From: JAKANT01 sp035502095
GTDB taxonomy: Bacteria > Pseudomonadota > Gammaproteobacteria > Burkholderiales > Burkholderiaceae_F
Length of the DNA: 64,000 nt
Direction: 5' to 3'
Assembly (NCBI GenBank): GCA_035502095.1
Contig: DATJUX010000049.1
Location: forward strand, 1 to 64,000
Part shown: piece after piece, positions 35,397-44,208 of the stretch
Layout of the letters: the number at the start of each line of letters is the position of its first letter
Position numbering within the stretch: the first letter of the stretch is position 1
The notes under the pieces: generated by a model
The model's input: the letters and a program-made list of their open reading frames with translations, nothing else
Databases searched by the model: none
Told to the model about the DNA's origin: nothing
Made by a program: the position numbers and the translations under genes

Positions 35397-35445
35397 GGTG
35401 GCGATGGGGCTCGCCCTTAACTGCGCAAGCTGATGGCTCCTACCG
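35397..35445 (+). promoter_or_regulatory. Fluoride riboswitch 2 (crcB motif, divergent)
   Basis: GGCGATGGGGCTCGCC (35400-35415) forms the first hairpin (GGCG/CGCC); CTTAACTGCGC follows, then AAGCTGATGGCTCCTACC. The loop GGGGC (35406-35410) pairs with GCTCC (35436-35440), replacing the GGCAT/ATGCC pair of the other two aptamers while keeping the fold. The invariant GATGG, GCTGATG and CCTAC are retained. About 95 bases separate it from ATG 35539; AGCGG/CCGCT can form a small hairpin behind it. It controls the 14.7-kb unit 2. Confidence 0.9.
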
Positions 35446-35538
35446 CAGCGGCATTGACCGCTATGGAAGGACGCCACGGATGGAAGCCCCGACGCAGCAT
35501 CCACGCCACTGCCAAGCCAGCGCACCGCGGGGCCGACG

Positions 35539-36486
35539 ATGACCTTCCGCATCGTCGCCAACCTGCTCCAGGTGCTGTTCGTCCTGCTGCTGGCTCCGCT
35601 CGCAAAGGGCGTGCTGAACCGCCTCAAGGAACGCCTGCAGTCGCGGCGCGGTCCGCCCGTGCTGCAGCCCTATTACGACCTGTGGAAGCTCTTCCACAAG
35701 GACGAGGTGATTTCTGAGCGGGCTTCCTGGGTGTTCCGGATCACACCCTGCATCGTCTTCGCCGCGCCCCTCGTCGTCACGCTTCTGATCCCGGTTCTGA
35801 CGGCATATCCGCTGTTCATGGCCTTCATGGCCGACATGGTCGGCGCCGGGTTCATCCTCGCGCTGGCCGGCTTCTTCTCCTCCGCCGCCGCGATCGATAG
35901 CGCCAATCCCTACGGCGCGATGGGCGCGAGCCGCACCCGCATGGTGGGCTTCCTGGTCGAGCCGACCTTCATGATGATCTTCTTCGCGGTCTCGTTCGCC
36001 GCGGACTCGACCATTCCCTATCTCGTGCAGCAGAAGTGGGTCGCTTCTGCATCGGCCTTCTTCGCGCCTTCACACCTGCTGGTCATCGTCGCCTTCGTCA
36101 TGATCATCCTGGCCGAGACCGGGAAGATCCCGGTCGACAACCCGAGCGGCGACTTCGAGCTCGCGATGATCGACGAGGCCAAGAACCTCGAATACTCGGG
36201 TCGCGGCGCGGCGCTCATGCAGTGGGGCGGCAGCATGAAGCTGCTGGTGCTCATGTGTGTGCTCCTGAACGTCCTGGTGACGCCCTGGGGCCTCGCCAAC
36301 GGCACCGGCCTGCTCGACGTGGTGCTCGCCATCCCGCCGATTGCGCTCAAGGTGCTGCTGTTTCTGGTGGTGCTGGCGGCGATCGAAGCGTCGCTCGCGA
36401 AGCTGCGCCTGTTTCGCATTCCGGAGTTTCTCGGCGCCGCCTTCGTGACCGTGTTCGTGGCGCTCATCGTGCAGGTGTTCGCGTGA
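35539..36486 (+). CDS. HyfC/HycD-type membrane subunit (NuoH-like)
   Basis: 315 residues, about eight transmembrane helices. It matches the quinone-site/anchor subunit of group 4 hydrogenases and complex I: RRGPPVLQPYYDLWKLFHKD at residues 36-55, M-I-D-E-A-K-N-L-E-Y-S-G-R-G, and K-I-P-V-D-N-P-S-G-D-F-E with its acidic loop. It would link the peripheral arm to the ion-pumping subunits. First gene of unit 2, followed 7 bases later by the HyfE-like gene. The ribosome-binding site is poor (CGGGGCCGACG), so riboswitch structure may influence its translation. Confidence 0.93.
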   Translation: MTFRIVANLLQVLFVLLLAPLAKGVLNRLKERLQSRRGPPVLQPYYDLWKLFHKDEVISERASWVFRITPCIVFAAPLVVTLLIPVLTAYPLFMAFMADMVGAGFILALAGFFSSAAAIDSANPYGAMGASRTRMVGFLVEPTFMMIFFAVSFAADSTIPYLVQQKWVASASAFFAPSHLLVIVAFVMIILAETGKIPVDNPSGDFELAMIDEAKNLEYSGRGAALMQWGGSMKLLVLMCVLLNVLVTPWGLANGTGLLDVVLAIPPIALKVLLFLVVLAAIEASLAKLRLFRIPEFLGAAFVTVFVALIVQVFA

Positions 36487-36493
36487 GGACGCC

Positions 36494-37165
36494 ATGAGCA
36501 TGGCGGTCGTCGCGAGCCTGAACACGCTGTTCGGCGTCCTGTTCCTGCTCGCGACGTTCATGATGCTGGCGTTGCGCCAGACCCAGGCCATCCTGCACGC
36601 CTACGTCGCGCAGGCGCTGCTGCTGGTGGGCTCGACCGCGCTGCTCGCCGTGGCGGCGGCATCGCCCGAGTTGGCCATCGTCGCGTTCATCACGCTGGTC
36701 GCCAAGCCGCTGCTCGTGCCGGCGCTGATCGTGCGCCTGCTCGCGCCCGCCTTGCGCGCGAAGCGCGAAGTGCAGGCAACGATCAACGTGCCGGCCACCC
36801 TCGCGCTCGCGCTCGCCATCAGCCTGCTCGCCTATTTCCTGACGCGCCCGCTGGTCGCGGGGGTTGACCCGGTGGTGCAAGTCAACGTGCCGATCGGCCT
36901 CGATGTGCTGCTGCTCGGCGTGGTCATGCTCGCGATCCGGCGCGAAGCGGTGCCGCAGCTCATGAGCCTGATGGTGATCGACAACGGCGCGTTCTTCGCC
37001 GGCATCGCGATCACGACCTCCTCGGCGCTGGTCGAGTTCGCCGCCGCGCTGGAAGGCGTCATGGTGGTCATGATCGTGGCGTTGCTCACGCGCGCGATTG
37101 CGCGCTCGCTCGGCCGGACCGAAGTGAGTGCGCTCGCCATGCTCAGGGAGGGCAAGGCACCGTGA
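36494..37165 (+). CDS. HyfE-type membrane subunit (NuoK-related)
   Basis: 223 residues, six to seven hydrophobic helices. Layout as in HyfE: an N-terminal pair of helices with R-Q-T-Q-A-I-L-H-A-Y-V-A-Q, a central basic loop, and a C-terminal helix with acidic residues (LMVIDNGAFFAG, F-A-A-A-L-E-G-V-M). These carboxylates in the membrane are expected parts of the proton or cation path. The stop overlaps the GTG start of the next gene (GTGA). Confidence 0.88.
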   Translation: MSMAVVASLNTLFGVLFLLATFMMLALRQTQAILHAYVAQALLLVGSTALLAVAAASPELAIVAFITLVAKPLLVPALIVRLLAPALRAKREVQATINVPATLALALAISLLAYFLTRPLVAGVDPVVQVNVPIGLDVLLLGVVMLAIRREAVPQLMSLMVIDNGAFFAGIAITTSSALVEFAAALEGVMVVMIVALLTRAIARSLGRTEVSALAMLREGKAP

Positions 37166-38604
37166 GCGGACTCCTGTTGCTGCCCGTCCTGCCGATTGCC
37201 GTCGCCGCGGCAGCGGCGCTCGGATTGCGCGGCATCTGGGTCCGGGCGGCCACCCTTGCCGCGGCACTTGCCTGCCTCGCACTCGCCGTCGCGGCGGCCG
37301 CCATCACCGAAAGGACCGGCAAGCTGGATCTGGTACCCGACTGGTTCGGGCTGAATTCACTGGGCGCGCTGTTCCTGCTGCTCGCGGCCGCGCTCGCCGT
37401 CACCGCCGCGCTGTTCTCGACGGGCTATGTACGCCACCTCACGCCGGACGGTGCGGCGGAGCGCCGCTATTACCTGAACTTCAACCTGTTCGTCGCGTCG
37501 TTGCTGCTGGTTCCGCTCATGCTGGAGGTGGCGCTGGCGTGGGTTGCGGTCGAACTGACGACACTGCTGTCGATCTTCCTGGTCGGCTTTGCCAACACCG
37601 GAGAGGCGCTGGAAGCCGCATGGAAATACGCGGTGCTCACCATCATGGGTGCGACCGTCGCCGCGCTGGGGTTCTTCCTGCTCCTGTGGGGCCTGGCGCA
37701 GTCGGGCGGCGGACCGCAGACGTTCGACGCCCTGGTCAGCGCCGCGCCGGCGATGCCGTCCGCGCTGCGCAAACTCGCGTTTGCGCTGATCCTGGTCGGC
37801 TTCGGAACGAAGATCGGGTTGGTGCCGGTCCACACGTGGCTGCCCGATGCGCATTCCCAGGCCCCGACGCCGGTGTGCGCGCTGCTCTCGGGAATCGAGG
37901 TCAGCCTGATCCTGTACGTGGTGATGCGACTGCTGCCGGTGTTCACCGCGATCGCCGACTTCCCCATCGGTGACTGGCTGATCGTCGTCGGACTCCTCTC
38001 GGCCGGCGTGGCGGCGTTCCTACTCCTGCAGGTACACGACCTGAAGCGCCTGTTCGCCTATTCGACGGTCGAGCACATGGGGATCCTGCTGACCGCGCTC
38101 GGATTCGGCGCGGGTGCCGCCTACGGCACCGTCTACCACGTGCTGACGCACGCGCTCGCGAAATCGCTCGCGTTCTACGCGGCGGGGGTCGTGGTGCTCG
38201 CGCTCGGCACGCGCGACATCGGCGCGGTACGGGGACTGCTGCGCACCAACCCGTTCTGCGGCGCGGCCCTGCTCGCCGCAGGGCTGGCGATCGCCGGTGC
38301 ACCGCCGTTTGCGGTGTTCCTGAGCGAGATCACGATCCTCAGGGCGGGCCTTGCCGCCGAACAGTACTGGGCGGTCGGCCTGCTCGCGTTTTTCATCGTG
38401 GTCGCCTTCCTCGGTGTGATGCGCCACGTGAACGGAATGGTGTTCGGCGAACCGAAGTCGGACGTTCGCGCCGTGCTGCCGGCCAGCGCGGTCGCCACCG
38501 TCGTGATCGCCATGGTGCCGGTGCTCGTGCTCGGCATTTCCATGCCCGGCCCGCTCGCGCACCTGATCGAGGTGGCCGCCGCCGAGATCGCGAGGACGCC
38601 ATGA
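37162..38604 (+). CDS. HyfF-type antiporter-like subunit (NuoN/MrpD family)
   Basis: 480 residues, about 14 helices, GTG start at 37162. Proton-channel residues are visible: Glu in W-V-A-V-E-L-T-T-L-L (helix 5), Lys in GFGTKIGLVPVHTWLPDAH (helix 7) and the broken-helix segment A-P-T-P-V-C-A-L-L-S-G. D-L-K-R-L-F-A-Y-S-T-V-E-H-M-G and a later His (V-L-T-H-A-L-A-K-S) also match. One of two antiporter-like subunits here, so the complex can move at least two ions per cycle by analogy. ATGA overlap with the next gene. Confidence 0.93.
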   Translation: MSGLLLLPVLPIAVAAAAALGLRGIWVRAATLAAALACLALAVAAAAITERTGKLDLVPDWFGLNSLGALFLLLAAALAVTAALFSTGYVRHLTPDGAAERRYYLNFNLFVASLLLVPLMLEVALAWVAVELTTLLSIFLVGFANTGEALEAAWKYAVLTIMGATVAALGFFLLLWGLAQSGGGPQTFDALVSAAPAMPSALRKLAFALILVGFGTKIGLVPVHTWLPDAHSQAPTPVCALLSGIEVSLILYVVMRLLPVFTAIADFPIGDWLIVVGLLSAGVAAFLLLQVHDLKRLFAYSTVEHMGILLTALGFGAGAAYGTVYHVLTHALAKSLAFYAAGVVVLALGTRDIGAVRGLLRTNPFCGAALLAAGLAIAGAPPFAVFLSEITILRAGLAAEQYWAVGLLAFFIVVAFLGVMRHVNGMVFGEPKSDVRAVLPASAVATVVIAMVPVLVLGISMPGPLAHLIEVAAAEIARTP

Positions 38605-40160
38605 AAGACGGCGCGCCGATGCCGGGTCCTGCCGACCGTTGGCCCCACCTGCGCTTGCGGCAGTATCGCGAGCGACTGGCGCTGCAGGTGACGACCACGG
38701 AACTGCCGCGCCTCGTCGCCGAGCTCGACCGCGACGCGGTGCTCGCCGGCCTGATCGCCGAGCGCGATGCGGCAGGCCTGCATCTTCACTATCCCTTCTT
38801 CCCGAGGACGCGCGGCGCCTGGCTCGTGCCCGAGGTAGAGGTTCCGACCCGCTCCGAAATGCCCAGCGTAAGTAACATCGTGTTCGGCGCCGACTGGCAC
38901 GAGCGCGAGATCGAAGATCTCTTCGGCGTGCGCTTCGCCGGGCATCCGCTGCTCGGCGACTTCGTGCTGCACAACGAGATCTGGCCGGAGGCCGTGGCGC
39001 CGATGCGCCGCGAATTCGACGGGCAGCGGCCGTACGCACGCACGCCCAACCCGCACTACGAACCGGCGCAGGTGGTGGAGGCGCCCGGGGCGTTCACGAT
39101 GACCGTCGGGCCCGTTTATGGGGGCATCACCGAGTGCGGCCAGTTCCTGCTCGAGACGGTCGGCGAGGAAGTCATCCACACGCGGCCGCGCTTCTTCTAC
39201 AAGTATCGCGGCATCGAAAAGATCACCGAGGGCCGGCCGGCGCAGGATCTCGTGCTGTTCGCGGAGCGGCTGAACGGGCAGTCCGCGTGTGCGCACGCGC
39301 TTGCGTGCGTGCACGCGCTCGAAACCATCACCGCCGCCGACGTTCCGCCGCGCGCCCGTCGCCTGCGCGTCTTGTGGGCCGAATTGGAACGGCTGCGGTC
39401 GCATGCCGCGACGGTCGCGGCGATCGGGAAGTCGACCGGGCTGTCGGTACCGACCAATCTGGCCTATTCGCTCCTCGAGGAGCTGCTGCGCCTGAGCGGC
39501 ACGTACGGCGGCCATCGCTATCTCTTCGGGCTTGTGCAGCCCGGCGGGTTGACACGCGATCTCGCGGATCGCGACGCGGCCGCACTGTCGGCTCGCGTCG
39601 CGCAGTGCGCCGGCGATCTGCAACGTCTCGGGCGCGCGCTCACCTTCGACAGCAGTTTTCTCGACCGCCTCGAAGAGGTGGGCGTGATCGAACCCGAAGA
39701 AGCGCGCAGCTACGGGCTGCTCGGGCCGGTCGCGCGTGCATCGGGCGCCCGCCACGACCTGCGCGTCGTGGTGCCGTATGCGGACTATGCGGACCTGTCC
39801 CCCGACGTGCCGACCGAAACCGAGGGCGACGGCTACGCCCGTCTGCGCGTATTCCTTGCCGAGGCGCAGCAGGCGGCAGACCTCGTGCAGCGCGCCGCAA
39901 CCGCGCTGCCGGCCGGGCCCATCGCGGCCCGATGGGTAGCGAACGAAGGCGCCGCGCTTGGCTGGAGCGAGGCGCCTGCCGGCGCGGCCTGTCACTTCGT
40001 GCGGCTCGACCATGACGGACAGGTGCGGCGCTATCGCGTGCTGCCTCCGGCGTTCGCCAACTGGCACGCGTTTCATCTTGCCGCCGAGAACTTCGCATTT
40101 CAGGACTTCCCGATCACGCTCGCCAGCATGGGTCTGAGCGTCGCGGAGTCGGACCGCTGA
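38601..40160 (+). CDS. Hydrogenase-4/complex-I large subunit lacking [NiFe] ligands (NuoC-NuoD fusion type)
   Basis: 519 residues. Residues 1-150 are the NuoC-like 30-kDa part (H-E-R-E-I-E-D-L-F-G-V-R-F, L-R-R-E-F-style loop); the rest is the 49-kDa/HycE-like part (Y-K-Y-R-G-I-E-K). In HycE/HyfG the metal is held by R-V-C-G-I-C and a terminal D-P-C-x-x-C. Here the first site reads ERLNGQSACAH (222-232) and the end reads SMGLSVAESDR (509-519): all four cysteines are replaced. It therefore cannot make H2; it resembles NuoD or the Ehr (hydrogenase-related) complexes. Electron donor and acceptor unknown. Confidence 0.93.
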   Translation: MKDGAPMPGPADRWPHLRLRQYRERLALQVTTTELPRLVAELDRDAVLAGLIAERDAAGLHLHYPFFPRTRGAWLVPEVEVPTRSEMPSVSNIVFGADWHEREIEDLFGVRFAGHPLLGDFVLHNEIWPEAVAPMRREFDGQRPYARTPNPHYEPAQVVEAPGAFTMTVGPVYGGITECGQFLLETVGEEVIHTRPRFFYKYRGIEKITEGRPAQDLVLFAERLNGQSACAHALACVHALETITAADVPPRARRLRVLWAELERLRSHAATVAAIGKSTGLSVPTNLAYSLLEELLRLSGTYGGHRYLFGLVQPGGLTRDLADRDAAALSARVAQCAGDLQRLGRALTFDSSFLDRLEEVGVIEPEEARSYGLLGPVARASGARHDLRVVVPYADYADLSPDVPTETEGDGYARLRVFLAEAQQAADLVQRAATALPAGPIAARWVANEGAALGWSEAPAGAACHFVRLDHDGQVRRYRVLPPAFANWHAFHLAAENFAFQDFPITLASMGLSVAESDR

Positions 40161-40162
40161 TC

Positions 40163-40870
40163 ATGAACATCTGGCCGCTCAGAGGTCTGCTCACACCGGT
40201 GCCCGCGACGCGCTACCCCGCGACGCAAGAGACGGCCACGGGAGTGACGCCGGGCCGGCCGCGTGCAGCCTCCGCCGAGGCGGTCCTCGTGTGCCCGACC
40301 GGCGCGCTGCTCAGCGAAGCCGGGCACGTGAACATCGATCTGGCGCGGTGTGTGCACTGTTTCCGCTGCACGCGGCAGGCCGCCGCGCCGGCGGCGTGGG
40401 AGAGCGACTACGAATGGGCACGCCCGCGCGGGCAGCGCGGTGCACTTCCCGCCGCGTTTCGTCGCTCGATCCACGTGCGGGTCCTCGACGCCGGCGATTG
40501 CAGTGCCTGCCTGGCCGAGCTGCTGCAGCTCGAAAGCCCGGCCTACAGCGTGCACCGGCTCGGCATCTACATCACGCCGACCCCGCGCGATGCCGATGTC
40601 CTGCTCGTGGTCGGGCCCGTCACGAATGCGATGCGCGCTCCGCTCGAGCAGGCGTACGCGGCCATGCCCACGCCGAAGCGCGTGATCGCCGCGGGCGCTT
40701 GTGCCGCCTCCGGCGGCCTGTTCGGGCCGAGCTTTGCGAGCAACGGCGGCGCCGCCGGCGCCGTGCCGATCGATCTGGTCGTGCCGGGCTGCCCGCCGCC
40801 GCCGCTGGCGATCCTGCACGGCCTGCTCGTCGTGATGGGACGCGCTGCGCCCGCCGAGGCGCCGGCATGA
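40163..40870 (+). CDS. Small iron-sulfur subunit: half-ferredoxin fused to NuoB/HycG-like domain
   Basis: 235 residues. Residues 40-70 are a reduced 2[4Fe-4S] ferredoxin with exactly the four Cys for one cluster (C44 in VCPTGAL; C63, C66, C69 in CVHCFRC). Residues 105-225 are the NuoB-like domain with C113/C116 (DCSAC), C180 (GAC) and C210 (PGCPP), ligands of the N2-type proximal cluster. In Hyf/Hyc systems these are separate proteins (HyfH and HyfI). It starts 2 bases after the large subunit stop, and its own stop overlaps the next ATG. The electron wire is intact although the [NiFe] site is not. Confidence 0.9.
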   Translation: MNIWPLRGLLTPVPATRYPATQETATGVTPGRPRAASAEAVLVCPTGALLSEAGHVNIDLARCVHCFRCTRQAAAPAAWESDYEWARPRGQRGALPAAFRRSIHVRVLDAGDCSACLAELLQLESPAYSVHRLGIYITPTPRDADVLLVVGPVTNAMRAPLEQAYAAMPTPKRVIAAGACAASGGLFGPSFASNGGAAGAVPIDLVVPGCPPPPLAILHGLLVVMGRAAPAEAPA

Positions 40871-42981
40871 ACGGCTTCTTCGTGTTCCTGTCGCTGTGCG
40901 CGCTCGGCGCGGCGAGCGCCCCCGTGCTCGGACAACGCTACGCACATCGTGCAGTGCCCTGGATCGGCGGCCTGGCGGCACTGTCGCTTTTGACCGATGC
41001 AGCGCTCACGCTGCGCGGCGGCGGGTGGCAGGTCGCCCTGTGGTCGATCGAACCTTTCGGGCCGCTCACGCTCGCGCTGGACCGGCTCTCGGCATGGTTC
41101 GCCCTTGCCGCCGGACTGGTCTTCCTGCCCGTATCGGTTTATTCGGCACGCTACCTCGTGCGCTACGCCGCGCACTATTCGCTGCCCGCCTTCGTCGCCG
41201 TCTACTACGCCGTGCTCGCCAGCATCGGGCTCACGCTGGTGGCCGCCGACGTGCTGTCGTTTCTGATCGCCTGGGAGCTGATGTCGGTGCTGAGCTACCT
41301 GATCGTCAACTACGAGCACCTGAACGACACCAATACGCGCGCCGGGTACGTCATGCTCGCCGCCGGCGAAGCCGGCGCCGTGATGATCGTGCTGGCGTTG
41401 CTCGCGCTCGCCGTGCATGCCGGCACGGGCGATTTCGGCGCGCTGCGCTCCGCGCAGCGGCCGTCGTCTGCTTTCGCCTGGGCGGTGTTCCTGCTCTCGT
41501 TCTTCGGCTTCGGCGTGAAGGCGGGACTGTTTCCAAGCATGAGCTGGCTGCCGCGCGCTCATCCCGCCGCCGCGGCAAACGCTTCGGCCCTTCTTTCGGG
41601 AGTGATCCTGAACCTGGGCATCTACGGCATCGTGCGCGTGAACGGCGACCTGTTGCGCGTCGGTGCGCAATGGCCGGGCTTGATCGTGCTCCTGGTTGGA
41701 AGCGTGAGCGCCATCCTCGGCATCCTGTACGCGACCACCGAGAACGACCTCAAACGCATGCTCGCGCACAGCTCGATCGAGAACATGGGCCTGATCGCAG
41801 TCGGCATCGGCGCTGCATTCGTGTTCACCGCCGCCCAGCGCCCGGCCCTCGCCGGCATTGCCTACGTCGCCGCGCTCTACCACCTGCTCAACCACTCGTT
41901 GTACAAGAGCCTGCTGTTCCTGGGTGCCGGCGCGGTCGACAGCGCCGCCGGCACGCGCGACCTGGATCGGCTCGGCGGGCTGATCCGCGCCATGCCCTGG
42001 ACTTCCGCCCTCTTCCTGGCCGGTGCGCTGTCGATTGCCGCGCTGCCGCCCTTCAACGGGTTCCCGAGCGAGTGGCTGACGCTGCACAGCCTGCTGCGGA
42101 GCGTCGAACTCTCCGACCTCGACACGCGCGTTGCGTTCGCGGTGGCCGGCGCGCTGGTGGCGCTCACGGCAGGCCTGGCGCTCACAGCGTTCGTCAAGGC
42201 ATTCGGCATGTGCTTTCTCGGACTCGCGCGCAGCGACGGCGCGCGCAACGCGCGTGAAGTCGCGGCCGGCATGCGCACGGGCATGGCGTTGCTCGCAGCG
42301 GGCTGCCTGGTGCTTGGCGTCACGCCGAGTTATGTCGTGACAGCGCTGGCTCCGATTGCTTCCCGACTGGGCGGTGCCGGGGCAGCCGATGCACTGACAC
42401 CCTCGTTCTTCGCGCCGCAGGCATTGCCGGTGCCGTTCGTCGCGGAGTTCCATGCGCTTGGCGCGCAAATCGGACGCGACGTGCTGCCGCCGCCGGGACT
42501 CGTGCTGATGCACCGGGGTGGGGCCGGCAATCCCGTCGTATTTGCATCTGCGCCCGCATACCTCGCAATCGCCCTGCTCGGGCTCGTGTTGCTTGTCTGG
42601 CTGCTTTCCCGCCTGGCGACGCGCCGCCGCACGCGCACCTCCGGCCGCGCCTGGGATGGCGGCCTGCATCGTCTGCTGTCGCGCTTCACCTACACCGCCA
42701 CCGGCTTTTCCAATCCGGTGCGCGTGATCTTCGAAGCCGTGCTGGCGCCGCGTGCACCGGTCCAGAACGAGGTAATCGTCGCCCGCCACTTCCGCACGGC
42801 GATCAACCGCAAGGTCGAGGATACGTATGCGCTCGATCGCTGGTTGTTCGCGCCGCTCGCCGCCGGCGCCGGCCGCTTCGCGCAGGCGCTGGCGCGCATG
42901 CATCACGGGCGGCTCAGCGCCTATGTCGCGTACGCCGTCGTCAGCATCGTGCTGGCGCTGGTTCTTGCTTCCTCATGGTGA
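40867..42981 (+). CDS. HyfB-type antiporter-like subunit (NuoL/MrpA family)
   Basis: 704 residues, about 16 helices. Glu in F-L-I-A-W-E-L-M-S-V (helix 5), Lys in FGFGVKAGLFPSMSWLPRAH and L-K-R-M-L-A-H-S-S-I-E-N define the proton path. The C-terminal 120 residues extend past the core with a lateral part ending in a last helix (Y-A-V-V-S-I-V-L-A-L-V-L-A), as in HyfB. ATG 40867 overlaps the previous stop (ATGA). It completes a six-subunit complex: two antiporter-like, two other membrane and two peripheral subunits. Confidence 0.93.
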   Translation: MNGFFVFLSLCALGAASAPVLGQRYAHRAVPWIGGLAALSLLTDAALTLRGGGWQVALWSIEPFGPLTLALDRLSAWFALAAGLVFLPVSVYSARYLVRYAAHYSLPAFVAVYYAVLASIGLTLVAADVLSFLIAWELMSVLSYLIVNYEHLNDTNTRAGYVMLAAGEAGAVMIVLALLALAVHAGTGDFGALRSAQRPSSAFAWAVFLLSFFGFGVKAGLFPSMSWLPRAHPAAAANASALLSGVILNLGIYGIVRVNGDLLRVGAQWPGLIVLLVGSVSAILGILYATTENDLKRMLAHSSIENMGLIAVGIGAAFVFTAAQRPALAGIAYVAALYHLLNHSLYKSLLFLGAGAVDSAAGTRDLDRLGGLIRAMPWTSALFLAGALSIAALPPFNGFPSEWLTLHSLLRSVELSDLDTRVAFAVAGALVALTAGLALTAFVKAFGMCFLGLARSDGARNAREVAAGMRTGMALLAAGCLVLGVTPSYVVTALAPIASRLGGAGAADALTPSFFAPQALPVPFVAEFHALGAQIGRDVLPPPGLVLMHRGGAGNPVVFASAPAYLAIALLGLVLLVWLLSRLATRRRTRTSGRAWDGGLHRLLSRFTYTATGFSNPVRVIFEAVLAPRAPVQNEVIVARHFRTAINRKVEDTYALDRWLFAPLAAGAGRFAQALARMHHGRLSAYVAYAVVSIVLALVLASSW

Positions 42982-42990
42982 AAGGACGAC

Positions 42991-44208
42991 ATGACTGAAA
43001 TCTGGACCCATGCGGCACTGTGGCTCGGGCTTGCGCTGGTGGCAACGCTCGCGTCGATCTGGTTGCGCGTGGCCACCGCATTGTCCGAGATCGTCGTCGG
43101 CACGATCGCGCAGCTCATCATCGGCGCGCTGCTCGGCAGCGCCATCCTGGCCGGCGATGCGTCGTGGATAAAGTTTCTTTCCGGTGCCGGCGCGATCCTG
43201 CTCACCTTTCTCGCCGGGGCCGAACTGGACCCGGCCGTGTTCCGCCGGGAGTGGAAGCAGGCGAGCGTGGTGGGACTGGTGAGCTTCGCCGCGCCATTCC
43301 TGGGCTGCGCCGCGATCGCGCGCTGGGGACTCGGCTGGTCGATCGAAGCGAGCTGGCTCGCCGGCATCGCGATGTCGACCACCTCGGTGGCGGTCGTCTA
43401 CGCGGTCATGCTCGAGTTCGGCCTGAACACCACCGAATACGGCAAGGTCGTGCTCGCGGCGTGTTTCATCACCGATCTCGCGACGGTGCTCGCGCTCGGG
43501 TTCATCTTCGCGCCGTTCACGCTGCGCACGCTGGTCTTCCTCGGCGCGGGTGTCGTGGCCTTCATCGTGCTGCCCTGGCTGACCCCGCGCTTCTTTCGTC
43601 GCTACAGCAATCGCCCCTCCGAACTGGAGGCGAAATTCCTGATGTTCTGCCTGTTCGGGCTCGGTGCGCTCGCGACGTGGGCCGACAGCGAGGCGGTGCT
43701 GCCTGCCTACATGATGGGCATGGTGCTCGCCGGCACCGTCGGCAAGGACCATGCGCTGGTCCGCCGGCTGCGCACGATGACCTTCGGCCTGCTGACGCCG
43801 TTCTATTTCATTCGCGCCGGGTCGCTGGTGTCGTTGCCGGCGCTCGTTGCGGCGCCGGCCGCATTCCTCGTGCTGCTGGCCGGCAAGATGGTGACCAAGA
43901 TCGTCGGCGTGTATCCGGTCACGCGCGTCTATCGCTCGCCGCGCCAGGAGGGGATCTACACCACCCTTCTGATGTCGACGGGGCTCACCTTCGGCACGAT
44001 CTCGGCCCTGTTCGGGCTGTCGCACCAGCTGATCGACCAGGCGCAGTACTCGGCGCTGGTCGCCGCGGTGATCAGCAGCGCGGTGCTGCCGACGCTGATC
44101 GCGAACGCGTTTTTCCTTCCCCACCACCTGCTGCCGAGGACCGACAAACCCGGGCCCGCCGCCCGGCCGCTCCCCGAGCCGCAAGCGCAACTCAGGAGGA
44201 CGCAATGA
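42991..44208 (+). CDS. CPA2-family cation/proton antiporter
   Basis: 405 residues, 11-13 helices, inner membrane. The discontinuous-helix signature L-A-G-I-A-M-S-T-T-S-V-A-V-V-Y and the ion-binding Thr-Asp in CFITDLATVLALGF match KefB/NapA-like exchangers. No TrkA-N regulatory tail is present. It begins 9 bases after the HyfB-like gene and its stop overlaps the UspA start. Expected to exchange Na+ or K+ for H+. In acid, HF entering cells releases H+ and F-, so pH control beside F- export is sensible, as an inference. Confidence 0.9.
   Translation: MTEIWTHAALWLGLALVATLASIWLRVATALSEIVVGTIAQLIIGALLGSAILAGDASWIKFLSGAGAILLTFLAGAELDPAVFRREWKQASVVGLVSFAAPFLGCAAIARWGLGWSIEASWLAGIAMSTTSVAVVYAVMLEFGLNTTEYGKVVLAACFITDLATVLALGFIFAPFTLRTLVFLGAGVVAFIVLPWLTPRFFRRYSNRPSELEAKFLMFCLFGLGALATWADSEAVLPAYMMGMVLAGTVGKDHALVRRLRTMTFGLLTPFYFIRAGSLVSLPALVAAPAAFLVLLAGKMVTKIVGVYPVTRVYRSPRQEGIYTTLLMSTGLTFGTISALFGLSHQLIDQAQYSALVAAVISSAVLPTLIANAFFLPHHLLPRTDKPGPAARPLPEPQAQLRRTQ

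Noticed and set aside
40567..42906. A 779-codon antisense open frame over the small subunit and HyfB-like genes
   Set aside because: Low-complexity Gln/His/Arg-rich translation, no start signal; a shadow of the strongly supported plus-strand genes.
38601..42981. Calling the membrane complex a formate hydrogenlyase or hydrogenase-4
   Set aside because: All four [NiFe] ligand cysteines of the large subunit are replaced, and no formate dehydrogenase or maturation genes are present.
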